A stretch of DNA of 64,000 nucleotides, from assembly GCF_021590045.1 (NCBI RefSeq), contig NZ_CP062221.1:2356001-2420000 (forward strand), written 5' to 3'. The DNA is from Cellulomonas palmilytica (GTDB taxonomy: Bacteria > Actinomycetota > Actinomycetes > Actinomycetales > Cellulomonadaceae). The notes under the pieces were generated by a model. It did not search any database and was not told where the DNA came from. It was given only the letters and a program-made list of their open reading frames with translations. This document shows, one piece after another, positions 36,060 through 45,075 of the stretch. Position numbers and translations under genes: made by a program. The stretch's first letter is position 1. Every line of letters begins with the position of its first letter.

Positions 36060-37310
36060 TCAGTGAACGGCGGTCTCGTCGTCCGGACGCGCGACGCACG
36101 CCACGAGGGCGTCGACGACGTCCTCGACGGGGATCCGCTCCTGCTCGATCCGTCGTACGTCGGCGGGGCCCGATGTCGCGATCTGCGCGTAGGCGGCGCT
36201 CTCGGCGTCAGTGAGCTCGCGGAGCGGAGTCGAGGACGGCCGCAGCAGGCGGCCCCGGCGGTCTCTCGCGACGCCGCGCGACCGGTACCGCTCGAGCGCG
36301 ACGGCGTCCATCAGGAGTGAGACGACGTCGTGCGCGGGACCGGCCGTGGGCGAGGCCTCGCGCAGCGCGGCGCGGAGGGAGTCCAGGATCGCGAAGCCGT
36401 CCGCGTCGATGTCTCCCCAGTACACGACCTTCTCGGCCGAGCGGACCCAGGGGATCTCGGCGATCAGCGTGGCAGCAGCGCGGCCGCCACCCTCGACGAC
36501 GACAGCGTCGTCGACCGGCGGAAGCCGAAGCCGGCAGTCGCGGTTCTCGACCACCAGCACGAGCCGCGGCTCGTACGGCAGGGTGTGGCAGTCGCCCGCC
36601 GTCCAGGCGTCGTGCCGTCGGCCGCCGGTGGCGAGATAGCCGGGGTCCACGTACGTGAGATGAGCTACGGGTGGCCTGTGCATGGTCTCGGTGAGGACGT
36701 CGCGACCGGTGAGCAGCAGCAGCCGCCGCGCATGCTGGTCCACCCACTTCGCATGCGCTCCCGGGATCGGCAGCGACCGTGGTGTGTGCTCGGACAGGTC
36801 TGGATGCTCGGCGAGCCACGCCACCGCATCGAGCGCCACGCGCGCGTCGTCATCGTCCAGCCCCACCAGCGAGCGAAGCGCCGAAGCGTTCGCGGACCCG
36901 CCATGTTCGGTCAGGTCGAGAAGGAGCCGACGCGCACGAGCGGCGTCGAGCGCGAAGTCGTCGTACCCGCCGTGCGACCCCAGGAACGTGTCGAGCGCCT
37001 GAGTGCCTTCGACACGGAGCAAGGCAGGGAGCGGCGTCAGCACGCCCAGCAGCGGGACGGGGGCCCGGATCACACCGACCCCTGACGGCGCGGTGCGCTC
37101 CAGCTCTCGCCACTGGTCGTGCCACGTCCGACGGCGCTCGGCCGGCACGCGGAGGTGGTCGGCGCCGCTCCGCTCCCCGGGACGCAACGCCACCTCGACG
37201 ACCCACGGCTCGTGCGAGAGGTGCTCGCTCACCAGGGCGTCCGCCCAGCTCGCGCGCCATCTGCGAGCCACCGCGGCAACGGCCTCGGACACGTCGAGGA
37301 GTCGGCTCAT
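36060..37310 (-). CDS. jetD: Wadjet defence nuclease subunit JetD
   Basis: 416 residues. The N-terminal half matches DUF3322 and the C-terminal half DUF2220 with a Toprim-like active site, KVVYWGDIDADGFAILDSL (D-x-D after a conserved glycine). In Wadjet type I, JetD is the topoisomerase-VI-related endonuclease that cuts small closed-circular DNA after the SMC complex has extruded it. The ATG overlaps the jetC stop by four bases (ATGA). It is the last gene of the jetABCD operon. Confidence 0.92.
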   Translation of the reverse strand: MSRLLDVSEAVAAVARRWRASWADALVSEHLSHEPWVVEVALRPGERSGADHLRVPAERRRTWHDQWRELERTAPSGVGVIRAPVPLLGVLTPLPALLRVEGTQALDTFLGSHGGYDDFALDAARARRLLLDLTEHGGSANASALRSLVGLDDDDARVALDAVAWLAEHPDLSEHTPRSLPIPGAHAKWVDQHARRLLLLTGRDVLTETMHRPPVAHLTYVDPGYLATGGRRHDAWTAGDCHTLPYEPRLVLVVENRDCRLRLPPVDDAVVVEGGGRAAATLIAEIPWVRSAEKVVYWGDIDADGFAILDSLRAALREASPTAGPAHDVVSLLMDAVALERYRSRGVARDRRGRLLRPSSTPLRELTDAESAAYAQIATSGPADVRRIEQERIPVEDVVDALVACVARPDDETAVH

Positions 37311-40300
37311 GCGGAGCCTTGGTCAGCGACGCCGGCGACGGGCTTCGCGCGTGAGCGCCCTGCAGCGTCCTTGAGGACGATGTACTGGAGATCGACATGG
37401 GGCTCGATCGCGCTGACCTTGTCGTTCGGCGCCCCGACCACGAGCTGGAACCCGAGGCCGCGCCACGCGCCGATCGCGCGACCGGTGAACCGCGCGTCGG
37501 CCTTGATGAGCGCCTCATCGAGGAACACAGGCGCGTACCGCGGGCGCTCCGCGCCTGCGTCTCCGAGCTGGTACCGCAGCGCGGCGCCGACGATGAAGGC
37601 CACGAGCTCCTGCGACTCGCCTCCCGACTTCTCACCGATGTGGTCGTACAACGCGACGTGCGCGCCCGCGAGGTCGACCTTCTCGGCGGACAGGCGGACG
37701 TGTCTGCGGACGTCGACGAGGTCGGCGTAGTCGGGTGAGTGGCGGCGGATGCGGTCGATGAGCCGCGACATGCGGAAGTACCGCCGCTCGCGCTCGGCAT
37801 CGTTCGCCTCGGTCGCGAGGAGCTCACGCAGGTCGCGGAGCTCCTTGCGGAAGCGAGCGACGACCGTCGACTGGGTGTCTCTGGCGTCGATGCGCAGCCG
37901 GTGGTGGTCGTCCGCGAACGGGAGTTCGGCGAGGATCTCGTTGACGGGCCGGATTCGGTCCTTGATCTCTCTGACCGAGCGTGCCAGTGCGCTGTGCAGG
38001 TCCGTGAGGTCGTTGCCGGACAGCCGCAGCAGGCTCTTGCGCCACTCGGACTCGAGCTCGTGGAGGGCGTTCGTCTCGAGCTCGATCAGGATCCGCTCGA
38101 AGTCGATGTACGAACCCTCGGGGTCGGTCCCCAGGTTCGGGTCGCGCCACCGCTCGACGAAGGTCTCGAACGTCCGGCGCAGTGCGTCTCGCTGCGTGCT
38201 GATCGCCTGCTGCGCCGCGTGCCGGTCCGCGAGAAGGAGCGCCCCCGCCCTCGCGATGACGTCGTCGAACGCGCGCAGTGCCCGCTCGTCGTCGGGCGCT
38301 GTGGACCCCGAGATGGCGCTCGTCTGCTCTGCGAGAAGGCCCTCGAGGTATGCCCCTTGCGGCTCGGAGACGACGACGCCGGCAGACTCGGCAGCGTCGA
38401 GAGCACCTTGGGCTGCGTCGACCTCCTCGCTCGTGCCGGTCCACCGCACCTGCAGCTCGGCCGCCAGCCCCTTCGAGCGGCCGAGCTCCTCGGTGAGCGC
38501 CATGATCGTGGTGTCCAGCTCGCCGGCTCGGCGCTGTAGGCGCGTGACCTCGGGGTTGCCCGACGTGACCTCGTCGATCATCGCAGCCCACCGATCACGA
38601 GACTGCTCGACCGCTGCGACGTCGACCTGCGGCCAGGTCAGCTCGGTGACCGTCTCGTATGCCCGACGTGCCGCCTCGTATCCGTCCAGCGCATCGGCTG
38701 CCGTCGCGGCCCGTTGGTCGGCGGCGTCGAGGCGCTCCTGGGCGCGTTCGATGCGGCGGTCCAGATCCGCGAGGCGGCGGGTGTTCGTGAAGCCCAGGAT
38801 GTTCGCCCGACCCTGACCGCCGTGTGCTCCACGCATGCCTTGCGAGACCTGGCCGGAGCGGGTGAGGGCCTGCGGATGCTGAGCCAGCTCCGCCGTGGTG
38901 TCGACGCACACGAAGTCGAACCGCCGAACGAGCTCGCTCCGCAGCCATCCCGTGAACGGCGTCCTGCGGTAGTCGAGCCGACCCGGCAGGGTCCGGGAGT
39001 CGACCGCGACGTCGTCGCGGACTCCGGTCTGAACACCCTGGAAGGAGATGCGATGCGTCGTGCGGACGGAGTCGATCGACGCCCGGAACGTCCGCACGTT
39101 GGCCGAGTCGACGAGCATGACCGTCGCGAAGCTGCCGAGCGCGAGGTTGAACGCGTCGCGCCAAGGCTCGTGCTCGGTGCGGACCTCGACGAGCTCGGCG
39201 ACGAAGGGCAGGTCGTCGATCGACAGCCCAGCGGCCTCGGCCAGGGCGGCTCGCGCGCGGTGCAGGTCGGTCGGGATGTTGTCCCGACGCGCGGCAGCTG
39301 CGGCGCGCTCGGCTCGCAGGTCGGCGAGGTCGGCGACGGCCTCCTTCTTCTCCGACATCGCGTCGAACAGCGCCTGGCGGGCGGCGTTCTTCGCGTCCGC
39401 GTCGCGCAACGCGTCGTGCGCCAGGGCGACGAGCGCCGCGTGCTCGGCCGCGGTCGTCACCGACGCGTCGGGCAGGGCCGCGAGCGCCTCGTCGAGCCGG
39501 GCGCGTGCGCGCTCGACGGTCGCAAGGCGCTGCTCGGCGGCCGCGAGCTCGCGCTGCGCGGTCGCGAGGCGGTCGCCGCCCGAGGTCCACAGCGTCTCCT
39601 TGACGCCGTCGAGCTCCGCGCGTGCGGCGGCGATGCGGGCCTCGGTCTCCGCGACCAGGTCGCGTGCGCGGTGGTGGCGGTGCTGCAGGTCGGCCTCGGT
39701 TGCGCGCAGCAGGTCGAGGCGGTGCGCGTGCTTCCACAGCGCGGCGGGGGAGGTGCCGTCGTCGAACGTGCCGATCTCGTCGATGACGCGCAACCGGGCC
39801 GCGGCCTCGTCGATGTCCGCGCGGTAGGCGCGGATCGGCTCGAGCGCCTTGACCTGCTGGCGCGCCGTGATCATCTGGTCGCGCGTGCCGGTGAGCTTGT
39901 CGAACTGCTCGACGACCGCGTCGGCCGTCGCGAACGTGTCGGGCTCCTCGAGGACCATCGCCTTGTACAGCGCGTCGACGGTCGTGATCTGCTGGCCTGC
40001 CTGGATGCGGCCGAGCAGCGCGACGGCCTTGTGCCCGTCGCCCGCTGCACCGATGCCGAGCGTCGAGTGCAGGCGCGCGGTGAACTCGCGGTCCGTGTCG
40101 TAGACCGACAGCCCGGCCTCGGTCAGCGCCGGGCGGGAGAACCGCGTGGCCGCGGCGCGCTCCAGGTCACGCAGGTCGAGCTCGCCGTCACGCGTCGCAC
40201 GCACCGCTGCGACGTCCTCGAGCGTGCGCGCGGCCGACGGCACGTACCAGGCGCGCACGGCGGTGAACTGCGTGCCCGACTGGTCGGCCCACGTCATCGC

Positions 40301-40681
40301 GATCGCCGACCACGTGTCCCGGCCGTCACCGCGCAGCACGCGCTGGCGCGTGCCGTCCTCGGTGCGCGACTCGTCGAGCTTGCCGCGCGCGTAGGACAGG
40401 ATGTTGCGCTGGTCCTTGCCGCGCGGACGCCCGACGACCCCGCCGTTGGACGCGCCGTTGAACGGGGTCGTGTGCGGCATGAGGAGCGCGATGTACGCGT
40501 CCATGAGCGTGGACTTGCCCGAGCCGGAGCCGCCCGACAGCAGCGTCGCCGTGGCGGCGAGACGCACGCGGTGGTGGCCGTCGTAGCCGCCCCAGTTGAC
40601 GAGCTGCAGGTCGCGCGCGACCCACTGCTGTCCCGTGGACGCGGCCGGGATCAGTCCGAACAGGGTGTCGACCATCGTCAT
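37307..40681 (-). CDS. jetC: Wadjet SMC-like ATPase JetC
   Basis: 1124 residues, MukB-like. Walker A is GGSGSGKST (50-58), preceded by the WGGYDGHH segment. Two long coiled-coil blocks (about 280-480 and 620-900) flank a hinge around 480-620. The C-terminal head has [13 protein letters not shown] (signature) and [15 protein letters not shown] (Walker B/D-loop). It is the DNA-extruding motor of the Wadjet complex. The ATG overlaps the jetB stop (ATGA) and has GAGGAGG seven bases upstream. Confidence 0.93.
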   Translation of the reverse strand: MTMVDTLFGLIPAASTGQQWVARDLQLVNWGGYDGHHRVRLAATATLLSGGSGSGKSTLMDAYIALLMPHTTPFNGASNGGVVGRPRGKDQRNILSYARGKLDESRTEDGTRQRVLRGDGRDTWSAIAMTWADQSGTQFTAVRAWYVPSAARTLEDVAAVRATRDGELDLRDLERAAATRFSRPALTEAGLSVYDTDREFTARLHSTLGIGAAGDGHKAVALLGRIQAGQQITTVDALYKAMVLEEPDTFATADAVVEQFDKLTGTRDQMITARQQVKALEPIRAYRADIDEAAARLRVIDEIGTFDDGTSPAALWKHAHRLDLLRATEADLQHRHHRARDLVAETEARIAAARAELDGVKETLWTSGGDRLATAQRELAAAEQRLATVERARARLDEALAALPDASVTTAAEHAALVALAHDALRDADAKNAARQALFDAMSEKKEAVADLADLRAERAAAAARRDNIPTDLHRARAALAEAAGLSIDDLPFVAELVEVRTEHEPWRDAFNLALGSFATVMLVDSANVRTFRASIDSVRTTHRISFQGVQTGVRDDVAVDSRTLPGRLDYRRTPFTGWLRSELVRRFDFVCVDTTAELAQHPQALTRSGQVSQGMRGAHGGQGRANILGFTNTRRLADLDRRIERAQERLDAADQRAATAADALDGYEAARRAYETVTELTWPQVDVAAVEQSRDRWAAMIDEVTSGNPEVTRLQRRAGELDTTIMALTEELGRSKGLAAELQVRWTGTSEEVDAAQGALDAAESAGVVVSEPQGAYLEGLLAEQTSAISGSTAPDDERALRAFDDVIARAGALLLADRHAAQQAISTQRDALRRTFETFVERWRDPNLGTDPEGSYIDFERILIELETNALHELESEWRKSLLRLSGNDLTDLHSALARSVREIKDRIRPVNEILAELPFADDHHRLRIDARDTQSTVVARFRKELRDLRELLATEANDAERERRYFRMSRLIDRIRRHSPDYADLVDVRRHVRLSAEKVDLAGAHVALYDHIGEKSGGESQELVAFIVGAALRYQLGDAGAERPRYAPVFLDEALIKADARFTGRAIGAWRGLGFQLVVGAPNDKVSAIEPHVDLQYIVLKDAAGRSRAKPVAGVADQGSA

Positions 40682-41394
40682 CGCGCGGCCTCCTCGGTCT
40701 CGTCGTCGCCGGTCTCGTCGGACGGGGTCCCGACGACGCCCGCACGGCCCTCGGCGCGCTCGCGCAGCCAGTCGCGCAGCTCGGCCAGACGCTCGTTGCT
40801 GAGCACCACCTCGACGAGCGCCGTCACCCGGAACCGGCCCTCGGACTCCTCGTCGATGATCCCGTCCTTGGCGAGGCGCGCGACGGCCGCGCGGATCTCG
40901 CGCTGGTGCGTCGCGACGTTCGTGTCGTCGGGGTCGAAGTACGTCAGCGCGGTCGCCTCGATCTCCTCGACGTCGACGCGCACCGACGTCTCGCCCGCGC
41001 CGCGCTCCCGCTGGAACACGGTCCGCAGGTGCACCAGCACGAGGGTCTCGGCGCGCGAGTACGGCTCGTCGCGCAGCAGCACGGGCACGTCGAGCTCCGC
41101 CGAGCGCACCTGCCGCTTGTACGCGACGCCGCGCACGTGGTCGACGACGAGGTGCACGAACAGGTCGTGCAGGCGCGACTCGATCACCTGCTGGTTCTCC
41201 AGCAGCGTGCGCCACTGCGCGCGGTTGCGGTCCGCGACGAGGAAGCGGCGCTGCAGCAGCCGGACGAGCACGCGGCGCACGTCCGCGTCGAGCGCGCCGG
41301 TGTCGCCCGCGAACAGCTCCGCCGGGTCGTCCTCCATCGCGACGGGGGAGATGAAGCCGGCCTCGTCGGCGGTGGCGGTCGTCGTGTCAGTCAT
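40678..41394 (-). CDS. jetB: Wadjet subunit JetB (MukE-like)
   Basis: 238 residues, DUF4194, the MukE-like kite subunit with tandem winged helices: [40 protein letters not shown] and [18 protein letters not shown]. It bridges JetA and JetC in the SMC complex. It overlaps jetA by eight bases and jetC by four. Confidence 0.92.
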   Translation of the reverse strand: MTDTTTATADEAGFISPVAMEDDPAELFAGDTGALDADVRRVLVRLLQRRFLVADRNRAQWRTLLENQQVIESRLHDLFVHLVVDHVRGVAYKRQVRSAELDVPVLLRDEPYSRAETLVLVHLRTVFQRERGAGETSVRVDVEEIEATALTYFDPDDTNVATHQREIRAAVARLAKDGIIDEESEGRFRVTALVEVVLSNERLAELRDWLRERAEGRAGVVGTPSDETGDDETEEAAR

Positions 41395-42889
41395 CGTCGT
41401 CCTTCGTGCGGGTGGTTCCCGTGCTCGTGCCCGTGCTCGTGGTGACCGCGCCGAATGCCAGGCGGCGGCGCGTGCCGTCGGGCCGGACCGCGTCGACGAA
41501 CGCGAGCCGGTCCGTCTCGGTCATGCCGTGGGTGTGCGCGAGCTCGAGCAGCCCGAGCAGGTCGACGGGCCGGCGCAGCTCGTCGGGCGCGGCGTCGAAC
41601 ACGGCAGCGACGTCCACGTCGTCGTCCGACGAGGCCGCGAACGCCGCCAGGTGCGCATCGAGCTCCGCGTAGTGCGGGCCACCCCACGCGCGCGCGTCGT
41701 CGGCCGGGACACCGCCGTCCTCGTCATCCCAGTCCGTCAGCGGGTCCGGGGGCTCGGGGGAGCGCAGGTCGCCGACGGTCTGCCGCAGGTGCTCGACGTC
41801 CGCGACGGGCAGCCGCCGCACGGGCGGCACGGACTCGAACCGGCGCGCGTCCGGCATCCACGCCTGCATCCCCGTCATCACGTCGCGCAGCAGGGCGTCG
41901 ACCTGGCGGTCGCGCAGCGGGTCGTGGTTGCGCACCTGAGCGGTGATCACGTACGACGCCTCGCGCTGCGCCGCGAACACCTGCTCCAGGCCCGCCTCGA
42001 TGCGGCGCACCACGTCCCGCAGGTCGCCGCGCTGCTGCGCGTCGAGCCGCCGCGCGAAGCGGTGGCGCAGCACCACGTCGAGGTTGCTCGCGAGGTCGTC
42101 GAGCCGCTGCGGGTCACCGATGAGCCGCAGCGCACCGGCGAACGCGCGGCCCTCGACCGTCGACTCCATGACGTGCTCGCCGCGCTGCAGGTACTCGCGC
42201 AGCACGTCACCCGTCGGGCGCTCGTCCTGCCGTAGCGCGGTGACCACGTCGCGCTGCATCGCCTTGATCGACTCCGCGACGCGCGCGAAGTCCGCCGGCA
42301 GCTCGCGCATGAGGTGCACGACGTTCTCGGCCTGCTCGAGCAGCTCCTCGTCGTCGACCTCGTCGACCACGCCCGTGCGCTGCACGCGCTCCAGCTCCGT
42401 CTGCAACGCCTTGATCTGCGCGTCCAGCCGCGCGACGCGCACCATCGCGTCCGGGTCCGCGTCCTGCGCGAGCCGCTCGACCGCGTCCAGCAGCGTCCGC
42501 ACGCGCGACTGCGACACGCGCGCCCGTGCACCGCCCGCGCGGCCCGCGACCTCGAGCGCCCCGACAGCGTGCGCCGACAGGCGGTAGACCTCGACGTCGT
42601 CGTCCAGCACCTGCCGCACCAGCCAGCCCGCATCCGCCCACTGCCGGCACAGGTCACGCGCCGTCCCGGTGGGCAGGTCGTCCCCGAACCCCGCCGAGCG
42701 GAGCTGGTCGAGCGCGTCGCCGACCTCGGTGTGAGCGTCTGCCACGGGGACCGTGGGGCGCTCGGCGGTGAACACGAGCGACAGCAGCGAGACGACGAGA
42801 GGCGCGTGCCGCTTGTGCAGGAGGTCCAGCATCGGGTTCTGGAAGGCCCGGACGGCGCCCAGGTACGCCGCTTCGGCACGAGTGATCAT
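41387..42889 (-). CDS. jetA: Wadjet kleisin subunit JetA (MukF-like)
   Basis: 500 residues, DUF3375. The N-terminal winged helix ([25 protein letters not shown]) and middle helical domain ([19 protein letters not shown]) are typical of the MukF-like kleisin. The C-terminus has a Thr/Ser/Gly-rich tail. The ATG at 42889 is chosen although the frame is open to 43189. A TAAGGT box lies eight bases upstream and the protein then begins [19 protein letters not shown] as in relatives. First gene of the operon. Confidence 0.92.
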   Translation of the reverse strand: MITRAEAAYLGAVRAFQNPMLDLLHKRHAPLVVSLLSLVFTAERPTVPVADAHTEVGDALDQLRSAGFGDDLPTGTARDLCRQWADAGWLVRQVLDDDVEVYRLSAHAVGALEVAGRAGGARARVSQSRVRTLLDAVERLAQDADPDAMVRVARLDAQIKALQTELERVQRTGVVDEVDDEELLEQAENVVHLMRELPADFARVAESIKAMQRDVVTALRQDERPTGDVLREYLQRGEHVMESTVEGRAFAGALRLIGDPQRLDDLASNLDVVLRHRFARRLDAQQRGDLRDVVRRIEAGLEQVFAAQREASYVITAQVRNHDPLRDRQVDALLRDVMTGMQAWMPDARRFESVPPVRRLPVADVEHLRQTVGDLRSPEPPDPLTDWDDEDGGVPADDARAWGGPHYAELDAHLAAFAASSDDDVDVAAVFDAAPDELRRPVDLLGLLELAHTHGMTETDRLAFVDAVRPDGTRRRLAFGAVTTSTGTSTGTTRTKDDDD

Positions 42890-42897
42890 CGCGGGAC

Positions 42898-42903
42898 ACC
42901 TTA
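42898..42903 (-). promoter_or_regulatory. Leaderless-type promoter of jetABCD
   Basis: TAAGGT on the minus strand, eight bases before the jetA ATG. No ribosome site is seen in between, so the whole defence operon may be read from a leaderless mRNA. Confidence 0.55.
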
Positions 42904-43044
42904 GGCGGCGCGGCCTGCGGCCCTCCGTAGGCTCTCGCGGGCGAGTTGCCCGGCTCGTCGGGCGCGGCGCGGGGAGTGCCGCCGGCAGCGGTGCGCCCGC
43001 AGCCGCCTGGCCTTCCTCGGGCGAGCCGGGACGACCTGGAGCGG

Positions 43045-44772
43045 TCAGGCGCGCCTGACGCAGGTCGTCTTCGTCCAGGCCGACCAGTTTCCCGCACGGT
43101 CGGCTGCGCGCACCGAGATACACACCCTGTTGGACCGCGCCACCGAGAACGTCCGGGTCTTCTTGCTGGTGGGAGACAGCACCTTCCATGCCGACAGCGG
43201 CTGGCCCACCCGCGACCGGGCGACGCGGACCTGGAACGACTTGACGCCGGTACCGCGGTCCGTCGCCGCCCAGCGCGCCTCGGTCTCGGGGCCGCGGATG
43301 ACGGAGGTGGGGAACGAGGCGCGAGGGACGGGTGCGGTTCCGTCGTACGTGAATCGCACCCTGGCAGCCCCCGCCGTCGCGTAAGCGAGCCGGACCTCAA
43401 GGCTGTGCGGCCCGTCGGGCAGTCCGCGCGGCGACCATGGCGACGTGCACGACTTCTCAACCCCATCGACGCTGCAGACGAACTGAGGGTGGGGCTCGCT
43501 AGACGTGAACCGGTACAGCGCGTCACGGTTCACGATCGCGCCGCTCGCGGCTCCAGTGATCGTCACTGCAGGGTCGCTCACGGGTCGGAACACCGTGAGC
43601 GTCGAGCCTGCCGGGACAGCAAGGATGCCGTCGCCCTGAGCCATGCCGAGGCGCGGGGGGGCGGCCCACTCCGCGACGAACCGCATCGTGCTGGGCGCCT
43701 TTCCCCGCCAGACCAGCGCGCCCGTGCGCACATCGCGCATGTCAACCTTCCCGTCACGACGCCCCTCGAGCACGTAGCCGTTCACAACGAGCGGTGGGGT
43801 CACGTGGTCGGTACCGGGTGCCTGCCACAGCGGCTCGCCAGACCTTGCGTCGCGCACTGTAAGCAGCCCGCCCGCGACCGTGACCATGTGGGTCTGGTCG
43901 AACGCGGGCGTGGTCCAGGCCTGGTACGTCGCGATCTCGAGCTCGGAACCGGTTGCTGCGTCCAGGATGCTCGGCCAGGCGGTGACGTCGAGGTCCCGGA
44001 CGTACACGCGACCGTCGTGCAGGACAGGGGTCGTGCCACCGCCGCCGGTGCACTTGCCCGAGTGCACCCAGGTGACGGAGCCGTCGAACGCCAGCTTGTA
44101 GGTGACCTTGCATGCGGAGGACACGTAGATGCCCTCGTCGTCGAGCGCAGGTGCGCTCGAGCCCCCGACGTCGACCGCCGTCATCCAGATGATGCGGCCG
44201 GTGTCCTGATCGACCGCGTACATGATCCCGCCGCTGCCGGTGCCGACGACGTACACGACGCCGTCGCGTGCCGCGGGCGGTGTGTCGAAGACGTGCTGGA
44301 AGGGCAGCTCGACGTTCCACTGCAGGGCGCCCGTTCTCGCGTCGAGCGCCATCATCCCGCCACGGTCGTTCGTCACGAAGATGCGTCCGGCGTCGTATGA
44401 GAACGAACTCGCTCCGCCGGTGACCCCGCCGACGAGCTGTGGGCCCCACACCACGTGCCCGTCGGATGCCGAGAGGGCCGTGACGCTGCGCCCCCGCTCG
44501 TACTTGTCGTCAGACATCGCGAACACGAGACCGTCCGCTATCAGGGGGTAGGCCACCTCGCCGATGAGCTGCACGGACCAGGCTTGGGAGAGCGGTCCGC
44601 GGAACGCAGGGTCCTGCGAGTGCCCGTCGTGCCGAGCGTTCTGCTGGAAGGTCACGGCGGGGTACGAGTCCGGTGCGGGGGGTGCCTCGGCCCCGGCGCT
44701 CGTCGAGGGGGCGGTCCCGAGGATGAGCACCATCACAGCAGTCGCCCCCACCGCACGTGCGTGCCTCAGCAT
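43045..44772 (-). CDS. Secreted PQQ-like beta-propeller protein with Ig-like C-terminus
   Basis: 575 residues. The signal peptide ends near APSTSAGA. Residues about 35-390 form PQQ/quinoprotein-alcohol-dehydrogenase-like blades (GHVVWGPQLVG, GALQWNVEL, GRIIWMTAV, GEPLWQAPG, GALVWRGKA). Two C-terminal segments (CSVDGVEKSCTSPW, GTGVKSFQVRV) resemble bacterial Ig-like domains. PQQ-binding catalytic residues cannot be confirmed, so a binding or structural role is likely. It lies downstream of the GH120-like gene on the same strand, with 303 bases between, and has its own TACTGT -10 box. The ATG at 44772 follows GGAGG; a TTG at 44775 is less likely. Confidence 0.8.
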   Translation of the reverse strand: MLRHARAVGATAVMVLILGTAPSTSAGAEAPPAPDSYPAVTFQQNARHDGHSQDPAFRGPLSQAWSVQLIGEVAYPLIADGLVFAMSDDKYERGRSVTALSASDGHVVWGPQLVGGVTGGASSFSYDAGRIFVTNDRGGMMALDARTGALQWNVELPFQHVFDTPPAARDGVVYVVGTGSGGIMYAVDQDTGRIIWMTAVDVGGSSAPALDDEGIYVSSACKVTYKLAFDGSVTWVHSGKCTGGGGTTPVLHDGRVYVRDLDVTAWPSILDAATGSELEIATYQAWTTPAFDQTHMVTVAGGLLTVRDARSGEPLWQAPGTDHVTPPLVVNGYVLEGRRDGKVDMRDVRTGALVWRGKAPSTMRFVAEWAAPPRLGMAQGDGILAVPAGSTLTVFRPVSDPAVTITGAASGAIVNRDALYRFTSSEPHPQFVCSVDGVEKSCTSPWSPRGLPDGPHSLEVRLAYATAGAARVRFTYDGTAPVPRASFPTSVIRGPETEARWAATDRGTGVKSFQVRVARSRVGQPLSAWKVLSPTSKKTRTFSVARSNRVCISVRAADRAGNWSAWTKTTCVRRA

Positions 44773-44801
44773 CAATCCTCCAGCGTGGTGGTCGTGGGCG
44801 A

Positions 44802-44826
44802 ACAGTACGCCGGCCGGGGGCCGGCG
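44802..44826 (-). promoter_or_regulatory. Promoter and adjacent palindrome of the beta-propeller gene
   Basis: TACTGT (44802-44807, minus strand) fits a -10 box. Directly upstream is a perfect eight-base inverted repeat CGCCGGCC / GGCCGGCG (44808-44815, 44819-44826) in the promoter spacer, possibly an operator or the end of the upstream transcript. Confidence 0.4.
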
Positions 44827-45075
44827 CCGTGGGACCGACCGGGGCGTGGGTTGCAGTCACCGGATCGGTGTGAGCGGTGGGCTCGTGCGTTCCGGTGCGG
44901 TTCAGTCTCGCCACGGGCACCTCCCTGGACCGCAGGGTGCGTGCGGCTCCCACGCGCCGGGATCTTCGTGGCACACGCCCCGGCCGGTGGACGAGGCGCC
45001 AAGCGGCATCAGGTGCGACTGCAGCGGAGCGTGCGTGAGCCGGCGCGTTCGTCGAGGGCAAGACGTGCGGTCACG
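44827..45075. other. Intergenic stretch with no recognised gene
   Basis: Together with the promoter element just before it, this fills the 303-base gap between the beta-propeller gene and the GH120-like gene. I see no coding sequence, RNA gene or convincing terminator in it. Confidence 0.5.

Noticed and set aside
35193..42889. Wadjet operon as a previously undescribed system
   Set aside because: All four subunits match the described type I Wadjet family in order, size and motifs, so it is reported as known.
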